A DNA stretch of 64,000 bases from Enterococcus silesiacus (lineage in GTDB: Bacteria > Bacillota > Bacilli > Lactobacillales > Enterococcaceae), in assembly GCA_001465115.1 (NCBI GenBank), contig CP013614.1, forward strand, positions 1,922,001 through 1,986,000, written 5' to 3'. The translations under genes were made by a program, and so were the position numbers. The first letter of the stretch is position 1. Each line of letters starts with the position of its first letter. The notes beneath the pieces were generated by a model. The model was not told where the DNA came from. It saw nothing but the letters and a program-made list of their open reading frames with translations, and ran no database searches. Below, one piece after another: positions 24,626 to 32,955 of this stretch.

Positions 24626-24658
24626 CGATATTGGGAAATTTCCTGATATCGTTTTTTC
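24626..24658 (+). terminator. Terminator of the candidate structured RNA
   Basis: ACGATAT and ATATCGT flank GGAAATTTCC in a nearly continuous stem, followed by six T residues on the plus strand. Confidence 0.75.
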
Positions 24659-24812
24659 TATTCTACAAATTCAAGCAAAGGAGGTTCACTTCAAATTAAA
24701 ACAAATGATAAATTATAGATATAAGACAAGGAGACAACGTTCACTTCGTTCACCTTGTACTTTGCATCATCCACTCTGCCCTTTGGTCAGTCGTGGTGGT
24801 GCAAAGCAAAAA

Positions 24813-24924
24813 GGCACTTCATCATTTGGCGACAACCAACTGATGAAGCCTTGCATAGACAGAGCAAACTATCTATACAAGTTGCCAATTGCTAGCACAA
24901 AGTCCTAGCATTCTTTATTGTACC
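24813..24924 (+). ncRNA. Candidate structured RNA, copy 2
   Basis: About 112 bases matching the core of copy 1. The first hairpin is CTTCATCA.TTGG/CCAA.TGATGAAG, with the CGACAA loop unchanged and a T-A pair of copy 1 replaced by C-G. GACAGAGCAAACT is kept, its enclosing stem is stronger here (ATAGA/TCTAT), and GCTAG/CTAGC recurs. No clear promoter or terminator of its own was found; upstream stand two other hairpins (24730-24762 and 24767-24806). Confidence 0.5.
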
Positions 24925-24979
24925 TAATTTTACTGGAATTTTCTAGTCTGTCTGGAAACTTTTTGTTAAAATCATGTAC

Positions 24980-25222
24980 TTAATAAAGTCTGCATACTTT
25001 TTCTAGATAATTGATAGCGGTATTGGTAGTTTTAGGATGATAAAAAGTCGTTAAATTTTGAGCAACTGGACTAAAAAGGAATCCATGCACTTTTCGGATT
25101 GAGGTATTTTTAGAACGTTGTTGAAAAAATAGCTTTTTCTCACTGACTGCTCCAATAGCGTTTTTTGTTTTATCCCAAAAAAAAGCGGTAGAAATTCTAC
25201 CAGACTGACAATGATCATCCAC
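24980..25222 (-). other. Short ORF of uncertain status
   Basis: An 80-residue minus-strand frame ending YLEKVCRLY. There is no good ribosome binding site and no family that I recognise. A 12-bp inverted repeat (AGCGGTAGAAAT/ATTTCTACCGCT) brackets its start region around 25190-25240. It may be the 3' remnant of a lost gene. Confidence 0.2.
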
Positions 25223-25274
25223 AAGTCATTTCTACCGCTAATTTAATAAGTTGCCTAAGTCAATGCGTACATTA

Positions 25275-25304
25275 AGAAGCGCTGAAGTACGAAATTCAGC
25301 GCTT
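25275..25304. other. Perfect 11-bp hairpin before the interrupted gene
   Basis: GAAGCGCTGAA and TTCAGCGCTTC around an 8-base loop, ending about ten bases before the AAAGGAG ribosome binding site. It could be a leader stem in the downstream mRNA or a terminator remnant. Confidence 0.6.
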
Positions 25305-25324
25305 CAAAAAAGGAGAGAACCATT

Positions 25325-25618
25325 ATGAAAAACGAGTTACATAACCTAAAAGCAATCCCCTATCAAGATATTACTGATTTACAAGATTTACTAGATCATT
25401 TTGACTCTTGGCAAGAACCTCTGGCCATATTGGATCATTTCTTCCAATTCCGAACGGGTCCAATCAACAAGAAAAAAGTTATCAAAGAATATTATGCTTG
25501 AGGTCATTTGTTCCACGCTTTTTTCACAGAATTTATCCGTTTGGTGGAAGCTGAACAAATCAAAATTAAGAAGTTAGATCGTGAAAGAAAAGTAACTACT
25601 CATTTTGTTAAGAAATAA
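25325..25618 (+). pseudogene. Small gene interrupted by an in-frame TGA
   Basis: AAAGGAG and an ATG open a frame reading MKNELHNLKAIPYQDITDLQ and on to KKVIKEYYA, then TGA, then in the same frame GHLFHAFFTEFIRLVEAEQI to a TAA at 25616. Both halves look coding and helical and together would be 97 residues. A single base change (TGA from TGT or TGC) would explain the break. No selenocysteine machinery is in the window. Family not recognised. Confidence 0.55.
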
Positions 25619-25746
25619 AAATGAGGAGGTGTCCTTTTAGTGGCATCTCCCTTTTCGCCTAATGCTATAAATAACTTTCACTATAATTAAAATGACCTTA
25701 TTATCAAAAAGTAACTTATTTTTTCTTATATGGTTTAATTATATAA

Positions 25747-26874
25747 TTGTTAGTGGAGGTGTTTATTATTCCCAGAAAAGAAAAAAGATTGAAAACTACT
25801 CAAAAACAACGGAAAGGCCGAATTATGCTATTTATATCTATTATTCCGGCTATCCTTTCTATAATTACCATCACAGAAAAAGTAATTATTCCATTTATAG
25901 GTACTATAGAAGTCACTCAGAATAAGACTGAACCAGTCTATAATCCTGAATCGTTAAATAACTCATATGTCATAGCAAAACCAACAGATATTCAAGAATC
26001 AAATGATTCTTATTTCTTTCTTACGAATGTATCTACTCTACAAAATAATACATCAAAAAATTTAATAGTTTCTGATGCAACTATTGAAATAGACGACATT
26101 CAGCCGATAAAAGAAGCTGACTTAGAAATTAGTTATGGTTTAGAGGACAATCAGTTAATAATTTTTATTATCAATAATGGTTTAGGCAATTCGAAAGATT
26201 CAGAGTTTAAGTTGTCAGTTATATTAGAAGATATTGACCAAGTGGAAAATAAATTATCATCTAAAGATGTCGAAAACTTATTCTTGACTAAAACAAAAAG
26301 AAAGGATTCACTATATTCTGGTGATATTTTAAAATCTTTTGAGTTGAACCTTTCAGATGAACTACATAGATTATTTGAAAAGAACGAAAAATATCGTGCT
26401 ATTAAATTTGAATTAACTGAATTAGCATCTAATAAAAAATTTAAAATACATTCTATCTACTATGATCGAACAAATAAAAGTTTTACATTTAGCGGTATGG
26501 GTGCAGGCGGTCGAGATAAAACTGCTGTCCTTTTACTAGATGTCAGCAATACTTCTAATAAATATTCCGTACCTGTAAATAAAAAAATTGCTGCTAATTC
26601 TACTGAACAGATTAATTTATTTATAGTGCCAAATCAAAGCAGTAAAATTATTTATTCTGTTAAATACTCTACTAGTAATTCAAAATATACAAAAGCAACT
26701 AAAAAGATTGAGTCAACAATAACAGTGCCATTATACAACACAAGTTATTCACCAAATGGTCCTTTTTTCAAATCATTAATTAAAAATCAAATAACACGAT
26801 ATCAACACAATACTAATTCTAATCTACAAAAAGAAATAGGTTATGACTACAAAAAAGTTTTAGATAGCCATTAA
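25747..26874 (+). CDS. Membrane-anchored protein of unknown function
   Basis: A frame of 375 residues: a basic N-terminus (RKEKRLKTTQKQRKGR), one membrane segment (about 27-50) and a large, AT-rich, Asn/Ser/Lys-rich extracytoplasmic or cytoplasmic body without a recognised domain; immunoglobulin-like strands seem plausible. The start is unclear: the frame opens at TTG, a GGAGGTG stands before an ATT codon, and the first ATG is at 25825 after AAAGG. High AT content and lack of neighbours of known function suggest acquired DNA. Confidence 0.65.
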   Translation: MLVEVFIIPRKEKRLKTTQKQRKGRIMLFISIIPAILSIITITEKVIIPFIGTIEVTQNKTEPVYNPESLNNSYVIAKPTDIQESNDSYFFLTNVSTLQNNTSKNLIVSDATIEIDDIQPIKEADLEISYGLEDNQLIIFIINNGLGNSKDSEFKLSVILEDIDQVENKLSSKDVENLFLTKTKRKDSLYSGDILKSFELNLSDELHRLFEKNEKYRAIKFELTELASNKKFKIHSIYYDRTNKSFTFSGMGAGGRDKTAVLLLDVSNTSNKYSVPVNKKIAANSTEQINLFIVPNQSSKIIYSVKYSTSNSKYTKATKKIESTITVPLYNTSYSPNGPFFKSLIKNQITRYQHNTNSNLQKEIGYDYKKVLDSH

Positions 26875-27003
26875 TGATACACCTTAGGTTGAACTAAGAT
26901 AGAGTAACATAATCAGTAGCTTATTTTCAGACGGGCGTTAAGAAAGTGAACTGTATTTCTTGGTTCATTATGAATAGAAAGTATGAAGGATGCTTGGTCG
27001 CTT

Positions 27004-27037
27004 AGTATCGAGTAAAAATACTTTTTTACTCGATACT
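27004..27037. terminator. Convergent terminator hairpin
   Basis: AGTATCGAGTAAAA and TTTTACTCGATACT form a 14-bp stem with the A and T runs inside the stem ends. It lies between the converging genes at 26874 and 27094. Confidence 0.6.
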
Positions 27038-27093
27038 TCTAAGACAACAACGCCTATTTACATAATAATATTCTTAGTACGATACATGATATT

Positions 27094-28332
27094 TTATTCT
27101 ATTTTTTGATTCACTGTTTTCTTTTGGATGAATTGACTTGACCCTTTTTTGGCGAAAAATAAAATAGTTGCTACCGCCAAAATGATTGGGCTTAGATTTA
27201 ATGGGAAAAACAACGTCATAAACACACCTACTGGAAACGGCGAATTTATGATTGCAATTGCAATACTGGTACTCACGATTGCAACAATCAGCAAACGATC
27301 TGTTTGGGTAAATAACTGCGATACAGCAAAGCCTTGAATGATCGCAGAAAATACAATAGGAAAGATATCGCCACCGATCCAACCTGTATTCAGACATATT
27401 TGTAAGAACAATAATTTGATCAACGCAATCATCGTTAACACTAAAAATGAAGCTTGACTTCCAACAAAAGGTGCAAGCGAAAGTGATAGTTGCCCTGAAA
27501 AAAGTAAATTAGGCAGAAAAATACCGATTAAAAAAATTGCTACAGACCCTATTAATGCTTTACGAATCGGAAACTCTTGCCAAAAGTCTAGACGTTTCTT
27601 TAAAAAGTTAGTAAAGAGACTATAACATTTTCCAAACAATAGACCAAACAAAATCAATGGCAATCCCACCCATAGATCACTCCAGATCCAATTAGATTCG
27701 CCCATTTTAGAGACAAACGATGGTTGTCCCGTCATTTTCATCAAAAGAAAAAAAGTGACTAAACCATTGATGATAAATAATAGATAAAAGAACTTTTTTT
27801 TCGATTTTTGTCGTTCTTTTACAGCTCTGTTTTCATCATAAGTCAATAAATATTTTTTAGGATTTAACAACTGTGCCACTCGTTTTTGCACAGACAAGCC
27901 TTTCAATTCGCTATAGTTAAAGTAATAATAACGTAGCTTATCTGCTTGCCAGACTGAAAGATAAATAACTGCGCTTAACAATCCTGCTTCTGGACCCACG
28001 CCTGCCCCAAAAATCAACACGATGAGGGCAATCAATAAACTGCGGAAAACACTACTATAATCTAGAGTTTTGGTCTGTTTTAATTCTGTCACTGAATCAT
28101 GAACTGTGTGAGGTAAATTTCCCCATTTTGCTCGAGAAAATCCTAACAAAACACCGCCAATCAAAGTAATACCTAAAATATATAACACTCGAAACTGGTG
28201 ATCAGGTGAGACTAAATTCCAAAGTAATTCAGAACCTATTCCTTCTACCCTTAAAAAGATAAAAGATATGACCCCAATAATACTACTTAGTACAACTCCA
28301 TAAATCAATAAACCAAGCTCTTTTGCATTCAA
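27094..28332 (-). CDS. CLC-family chloride channel/antiporter
   Basis: A 412-residue membrane protein with about ten hydrophobic segments. The CLC selectivity-filter motif with its gating glutamate is seen in GAGVGPEAGLLSAVI (about 110-124). Prokaryotic CLC proteins exchange Cl- for H+ (or carry F-) across the cytoplasmic membrane. The start is placed at TTG (NAKELG follows) because AAAGGA is eight bases upstream; the frame can extend 11 codons to another TTG. No regulatory CBS domain. Monocistronic. Confidence 0.85.
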   Translation of the reverse strand: MNAKELGLLIYGVVLSSIIGVISFIFLRVEGIGSELLWNLVSPDHQFRVLYILGITLIGGVLLGFSRAKWGNLPHTVHDSVTELKQTKTLDYSSVFRSLLIALIVLIFGAGVGPEAGLLSAVIYLSVWQADKLRYYYFNYSELKGLSVQKRVAQLLNPKKYLLTYDENRAVKERQKSKKKFFYLLFIINGLVTFFLLMKMTGQPSFVSKMGESNWIWSDLWVGLPLILFGLLFGKCYSLFTNFLKKRLDFWQEFPIRKALIGSVAIFLIGIFLPNLLFSGQLSLSLAPFVGSQASFLVLTMIALIKLLFLQICLNTGWIGGDIFPIVFSAIIQGFAVSQLFTQTDRLLIVAIVSTSIAIAIINSPFPVGVFMTLFFPLNLSPIILAVATILFFAKKGSSQFIQKKTVNQKIE

Positions 28333-28434
28333 TTTTATAGATCCTTTCAATATAGGAAAATTCAACTAATTATCCACTTCTTTTTCTATAACTTTATCAC
28401 AAATCTAAATACCTGGATACAAAAATGCTACTCG

Positions 28435-28448
28435 TTGATTCGAATCAA
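28435..28448. promoter_or_regulatory. 14-bp perfect palindrome between clc and exoA
   Basis: TTGATTCGAATCAA in the divergent intergenic region. It could be an operator; the regulator is unknown. Confidence 0.25.
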
Positions 28449-28554
28449 AAAGTCGACAAAGAATACCAAAATTTAGATTATATATGTTAAACTAAGCTAA
28501 AGCCTTACTTACAGGAATCAATAAATAGTATCAATTTTGAAGGAGGTTCTCAAA

Positions 28555-29310
28555 ATGAAATGTATTTCATGGAATGTCAACGGCCTGCGTGCTGTTGTGA
28601 AGAAGAACTTTATGGAAGTATTTAACGAATTAGATGCAGACTTTTTCTGCTTACAGGAAACAAAATTACAAGAAGGACAAATCGACTTAGAGCTACCTGG
28701 TTATTATCAATATTGGAATTATGCGGAAAAAAAAGGCTACTCAGGTACTGCGATTTTTGCCAAAGAAGAAGCACTAAGCGTGCGTTATGGTATGGGTTTT
28801 GAAGAGCATGACCAAGAAGGTCGCTTGATTACTTTAGAATATCCAACCTTTTTTATGATCACATGCTATACACCCAATTCACAAAATGAACTGAAACGTT
28901 TAGACTACCGTATGACTTGGGAAGATGCTTTTCGCGAGTATTTAAATGAACTAAGTAAAGAAAAACCCGTGATTCTTTGTGGTGATCTAAACGTAGCTCA
29001 TCAAAATATCGATTTAAAAAATTGGAAAACCAATCAAAAAAATGCTGGGTTTACACCAGAAGAACGTGGGAAATTCACAGAGCTGTTGGATAGTGGCTTT
29101 ATCGATACCTATCGTCACTTCTACCCTGATCAAGAAGGGGTTTATTCTTGGTGGAGTTATCGTTTTAATGCTCGGAAGAATAATGCTGGATGGAGAATCG
29201 ATTATTTTGTCGTTTCTGATGGCTTGAAAGAGGCTTTGACAAATGCTAAGATCCACACTGAAATTACGGGTAGTGACCATTGTCCGGTAGAAGTTGATTT
29301 GACTGTTTAA
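28555..29310 (+). CDS. exoA: Exodeoxyribonuclease III
   Basis: AP endonuclease and 3'-5' exonuclease of base-excision repair. The 251 residues show the exonuclease III motifs in order: SWNVNGLRA (about 4-12), LQETKLQ (32-38), YTPNSQ, CGDLNVAHQNIDL (about 141-153) and a final GSDHCPVE. GAAGGAGG precedes the ATG of MKCISWN; six earlier in-frame codons lack that spacing. Monocistronic with a terminator right after the stop. Confidence 0.94.
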   Translation: MKCISWNVNGLRAVVKKNFMEVFNELDADFFCLQETKLQEGQIDLELPGYYQYWNYAEKKGYSGTAIFAKEEALSVRYGMGFEEHDQEGRLITLEYPTFFMITCYTPNSQNELKRLDYRMTWEDAFREYLNELSKEKPVILCGDLNVAHQNIDLKNWKTNQKNAGFTPEERGKFTELLDSGFIDTYRHFYPDQEGVYSWWSYRFNARKNNAGWRIDYFVVSDGLKEALTNAKIHTEITGSDHCPVEVDLTV

Positions 29311-29319
29311 CAAACAGGG

Positions 29320-29355
29320 GGCGCGATCCATCAATTCGATGTTCGCGCCTTTTCT
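29320..29355. terminator. exoA terminator
   Basis: GGCGCG/CGCGCC stem with a 18-base partly paired loop, followed by TTTTCTCT on the plus strand. It also faces the convergent GNAT gene. Confidence 0.7.
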
Positions 29356-29368
29356 CTATCTCAATTTG

Positions 29369-29794
29369 TTACTCTGTATAGCCCGTATCTTTCATTCTCG
29401 CTCGATTAACAAATTTAACCATTGATGTTTTGCCTAAACGAAAACCAAATTTTTCATAAAACGTCTCTTTACCCGGGCTTGCATAAAGTATTACATTAAT
29501 TTTTTCCATATCCTGTAATAAATTCTCCAAAATCACTCTCCCAAGGCCAAATCCTTGATATTCTGGGTCAATTGCAATATCGTAAGCTGCTGCCTGATAA
29601 CAGCCATCAGAGATAAGACGACCACAACCAATTAGTTCATTATTCTGTGCATTAAAAATCAAGATGATTTTGTAACTATTTTCAAACGCTTTTTGACGCA
29701 ACTCAGACGTTTGCGTTCCCATACCAGCTTTTTTTAACACATTTAAAATTTGTATTCCTCGGATATATTCTTTATTAGTTTCTACCTTATACAT
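29369..29794 (-). CDS. GNAT family N-acetyltransferase
   Basis: A 141-residue acetyltransferase. The acetyl-CoA loop is clear: DPEYQGFGLGRVILENLL (about 78-95), then ILYASPGKETFYEKFGF, a typical C-terminal strand. Its ATG overlaps the stop codon of the upstream DMT transporter (TAATG), so the two are co-translated and probably work on the same small molecule. Substrate unknown. Confidence 0.85.
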   Translation of the reverse strand: MYKVETNKEYIRGIQILNVLKKAGMGTQTSELRQKAFENSYKIILIFNAQNNELIGCGRLISDGCYQAAAYDIAIDPEYQGFGLGRVILENLLQDMEKINVILYASPGKETFYEKFGFRLGKTSMVKFVNRARMKDTGYTE

Positions 29795-30717
29795 TATAAA
29801 TCTCCTCTTCTCTCGTTTTTTCTATTTCCAAATGTAGTTGCACCAATCACTCCGACCAATGTCACTAACATCCCTATTATATGGTAGCTTTTCAGCGTCT
29901 CATTCAAAATGAAGACACCCACTAAAGTTGTGATGACTGGTGTTAAGTTAGCTAACACACTTATTTTTGATGCTTCAATTTTTGAAAGTGCATAATTTGA
30001 TAATAATGAACTGAAAAATGAAGATAGCACACCTAAATATAAAATTCCTATCAAAAAAGATGGTGATTTTAAAGGAGCGATATAATCTAGTGATGCACCA
30101 GAAACTATCCGTGCACTAAATGACATAATCGTGAAAATAGCAAACCCGAGAAATGTCATAATATAAGTCAACGTGTAAAATGAATATTCTTTCGTTAGCT
30201 TTCTAGCAAAAACACTATAAAACGCATTAGATACTGCTGAAAGAATCAGTAGGATTGTTCCTATGATTGAAAAATTTAAAGCATCCTGACTATTCATCCG
30301 AGAAATATAAACGATCCCCGCAATAGATAATAAAACACTCATTTTTTGCAACGTGCTTGTTTTTTCCTTCAATATAATTCCTGCTAGTATAATCGTGAAA
30401 ATAGGGACAGTTGCTTGGATAATACCAGCCTCAGATGAAGATGAAAAAGCTAAACCAAAAACTTGAAATGCAAAAAATAAAATTGGATAAAACAACGCCA
30501 ATGGAAAAATTTTTTTAATATCTGCAACCGTTATTTTAAACTGAACCTTTTTCAGTAAAATAGGGATCGATGCCACCATCCATGCAAAGAAAAATCGATA
30601 CATCAGTATATCTATTGGCGAAAGTGTTTTTAGGGTGATTTTAACAAACATGAATGAAAAACCAGTAATGATGATTTGTACTGCAGCAGCTAAATAAGCT
30701 TTTTTGGTTCCGGTCAT
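29794..30717 (-). CDS. EamA/DMT-family transporter
   Basis: A 307-residue membrane protein with ten hydrophobic segments formed by two EamA repeats (about 8-140 and 150-295). Such proteins export or import amino acids and metabolites. The divergent MocR-type regulator at 30825 shares its promoter region. MocR regulators often control amine or amino-acid pathways, which makes an amino-acid-like substrate likely (inference). Confidence 0.87.
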   Translation of the reverse strand: MTGTKKAYLAAAVQIIITGFSFMFVKITLKTLSPIDILMYRFFFAWMVASIPILLKKVQFKITVADIKKIFPLALFYPILFFAFQVFGLAFSSSSEAGIIQATVPIFTIILAGIILKEKTSTLQKMSVLLSIAGIVYISRMNSQDALNFSIIGTILLILSAVSNAFYSVFARKLTKEYSFYTLTYIMTFLGFAIFTIMSFSARIVSGASLDYIAPLKSPSFLIGILYLGVLSSFFSSLLSNYALSKIEASKISVLANLTPVITTLVGVFILNETLKSYHIIGMLVTLVGVIGATTFGNRKNERRGDL

Positions 30718-30747
30718 AAAGTTTAATTCTCCTTTCGTTAATAACTA

Positions 30748-30787
30748 CTTGTATTGTAGTAAAGATTTTTTTCTGCTACAATACAAG
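30748..30787. promoter_or_regulatory. Symmetric divergent promoter/operator of the MocR-DMT pair
   Basis: CTTGTATTGTAG and CTACAATACAAG are perfect inverted arms separated by 16 bases. Each strand reads TTGTAG, 17 bases, TACAAT, so the same arms supply -35 and -10 elements in both directions. The site should also be where the MocR regulator binds. Confidence 0.75.
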
Positions 30788-30824
30788 AAATCCCCATCTG
30801 TCCTAGGACAAAAAAGGAGCTTAC

Positions 30825-32186
30825 ATGTTTAAATATCTGACTATCGCCGATGATCTAGTTAAAAAAATCCAAGCAGGCCAACTAGTTCCTAGTCAAAAGT
30901 TACCAGCTGTTCGAAAATTAGCTGATCAATATAGTTGTAGTAAACAGACTGTGACACAAGCTTTAAAGAAACTAGAACTTGAACATTTTATATATGCTAA
31001 AGAAAAAAGTGGCTACTTCGTGGTTCAAAAACAACTAGAAGAGTTCAACACATTAGATACAGTTTATGATTTTTCAAGCTCTTCGCCAAATCGACAGCTG
31101 TTCCCTATCAACGATTTTCAGCATTGTTTTAATCGAGCGATCGATACCTATCAAAAGGAACTATTTCTCTACGGAACAGCTCAAGGATTACCAGAACTTA
31201 TTAAAACCATCAAGATCCAGCTTGAAAATACACAGGTTTTTGCTGATCCAGAATGCATGTATATCACGTCTGGCATTCAGCAGGCACTCAACATTCTTTG
31301 CCAAATGCCTTTTCCAAATAACAAAACCGCGATTTTAATCGAGGAACCGTCCTATTCTTTACTTATTGAACTGCTTAAAGTCTATCACTTACCAGTATTT
31401 AGTCTTCAAAGAACGGCTAAAGGTCTTGATTTTGATGAGTTAGAACGTTTATTTAAAGAGGAATCCATAAAATTTTTTTACACGACACCCAGATTTCATG
31501 ACCCTTTAGGAATCTCTTATACTAAACAAGAAAAGCTGATGCTTATTCACTTGGCTAAAAAATATGATGTGTATCTCCTTGAAGATGATTACTTAGCTGA
31601 TTTTGACTTGGATAATAAAAATGACTCTGTTTTTTCAAATGATATCTATAACAAAACCATCTACTTAAAAAGCTTTTCAAAGATTATTTTCCCTGGTCTT
31701 CGTATTGGCGTTGTTGTCTTACCTCCTGCACTAAAAACTACTTTTTTCCAGTATAAAAAATGCGCAGATATCGATAGCTCTATGTTTTCACAAGGAGCGT
31801 TGGAGATTTATATCAATAGTGGAATGTATGAGTATCATTTGAAAAATGTCCGCAATGCTTATTTTGAAAAAGCCACCGCATTTAATTGGTCTATCCAACA
31901 GCATCCTTTAGCTAAACTCATTGACGTAGCCCCTCCGCTTGCGATGAAGACTCACCTTTTACTGCCGCAAGTGATTCAAATTGATTCTCTGATCAAGAGT
32001 CTCAAAAATAAAGGCGTTTTACTAAAAAAAGCTGACTCTAATTATTTATCACTACCTCAATCGAAAAGAGAAAATATTTTGTTGATTGAACTGGCTACGA
32101 TCGATCTATCCATGATTCATTCTGGCGCTACTCTTTTAATGGATGAAATCCAAAAACAAATAATTCTAAAAACAAGAATCAACTAA
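30825..32186 (+). CDS. MocR-type (GntR/aminotransferase fusion) transcriptional regulator
   Basis: A 453-residue regulator with an N-terminal GntR winged helix (about 8-70, ADQYSCSKQTVTQALKKLE) and a class-I aminotransferase domain (about 90-445). The pyridoxal-phosphate lysine lies in YLKSFSKIIFPGLRIG, and the upstream DDYLADFD holds the cofactor-binding Asp. It diverges from the DMT transporter and very likely controls it through the palindrome at 30748-30787. It does not look like PdxR, because no pdxS/pdxT genes are nearby. Confidence 0.9.
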   Translation: MFKYLTIADDLVKKIQAGQLVPSQKLPAVRKLADQYSCSKQTVTQALKKLELEHFIYAKEKSGYFVVQKQLEEFNTLDTVYDFSSSSPNRQLFPINDFQHCFNRAIDTYQKELFLYGTAQGLPELIKTIKIQLENTQVFADPECMYITSGIQQALNILCQMPFPNNKTAILIEEPSYSLLIELLKVYHLPVFSLQRTAKGLDFDELERLFKEESIKFFYTTPRFHDPLGISYTKQEKLMLIHLAKKYDVYLLEDDYLADFDLDNKNDSVFSNDIYNKTIYLKSFSKIIFPGLRIGVVVLPPALKTTFFQYKKCADIDSSMFSQGALEIYINSGMYEYHLKNVRNAYFEKATAFNWSIQQHPLAKLIDVAPPLAMKTHLLLPQVIQIDSLIKSLKNKGVLLKKADSNYLSLPQSKRENILLIELATIDLSMIHSGATLLMDEIQKQIILKTRIN

Positions 32187-32329
32187 TCAGAACAAAATCA
32201 AAGGTTCATTATTTCGACTATGAGTTTTGTTTAGTTTCCATTAATTTTTTTCTATTGTACTTACCAAATATCTAAGTTTTTGTTATACTGCATGTATGAA
32301 TTAATTTTGAACCGAAAGGGATCATAAAT

Positions 32330-32863
32330 ATGAATTTTTATTCCATAGACTTTGAAACAGCCAGTTATGCTAAACATAGCGCTTGTTCTGTTGCTATAGT
32401 AAAAGTAGAAAATAATCGAATCGTTGACGAATACTACTCACTGATCAAACCAGAAACAGATTTTTTCTGGAAAAATATCCAAATTCATGGCATCAAACCA
32501 GAAGATGTAGCTGATGCACCGAAGTTTCCTGATGTTTGGAAACAAATCCAAGCTTGCTTTAAACCCAATAGCCTAGTGGTCGCTCATAATGCCCCTTTTG
32601 ACTGCGGTGTTTTAGCTGGATGTTTGGATTATTACGGCATTAATCAACCGAATTACCTTTCATTATGTACGGTGAAAACTAGCCGTAAACTATTCCCAGA
32701 GCTAGTAAATCACAAATTGAACACCATTTGTGATACTCTAGATATCCAATTGGATAATCATCATGACGCGTTGGAAGATAGTCGAGCTTGCGCTGAAATT
32801 TTACTTTATCAAGAAAAGCATTTTGGCGTTGAGCCTTTGAAAAAACTTGTCACGATAAAATAG
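32330..32863 (+). CDS. DEDDh 3'-5' exonuclease, DnaQ-like
   Basis: A 177-residue single-domain exonuclease. The catalytic residues can be placed: DFETA near residue 6 (Asp and Glu), HNAPFDCGVL near 86 (Asp), and HHDALEDSRACAE near 144 (His and Asp). It resembles the proofreading epsilon subunit and related stand-alone nucleases. It could act in repair or RNA trimming; the target is not evident. GAAAGGGAT precedes the ATG. Monocistronic. Confidence 0.9.
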   Translation: MNFYSIDFETASYAKHSACSVAIVKVENNRIVDEYYSLIKPETDFFWKNIQIHGIKPEDVADAPKFPDVWKQIQACFKPNSLVVAHNAPFDCGVLAGCLDYYGINQPNYLSLCTVKTSRKLFPELVNHKLNTICDTLDIQLDNHHDALEDSRACAEILLYQEKHFGVEPLKKLVTIK

Positions 32864-32955
32864 TTATGATTTAATTATTCACACATTCTATCTGCAACTT
32901 AGTTTCATTGCAGATAGATTTTTTTGTAGACATATTAGTAAGAAAGGATTTATCA

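Larger units (their letters stand above)
24359..24658 (+). ncRNA. Candidate structured RNA, copy 1
   Basis: A 300-base segment bounded by a promoter and a strong terminator and containing no credible ORF. Its core, 24426-24539, folds as a hairpin CTTCATTATTTGG/CCAAATAATTGAAG with loop CGACAA, then a conserved GACAGAGCAAACT bulge inside CTTGT/ACAAG, then GCTAG/CTAGC. The same core recurs at 24813-24924 with loop sequences kept and stem bases changed. GTAGAATAGAA at the start can pair with TTCTATTCTAC at 24657-24667. Family unknown. Confidence 0.55.

Noticed and set aside
24705..24908. 67-residue plus-strand ORF over the second structured-RNA copy
   Set aside because: The AGGAGG upstream is more than 20 bases away, the composition is not protein-like, and the conserved features follow RNA stems, not codons.
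24359..24924. A type I toxin-antitoxin (par/Fst-like) locus or CRISPR tracrRNA
   Set aside because: No small membrane toxin ORF with a ribosome binding site was found, and no CRISPR repeats or cas genes are present.
25496..25502. Selenocysteine codon in the small gene at 25325
   Set aside because: No conserved selenocysteine context or machinery is visible; a nonsense mutation is simpler.
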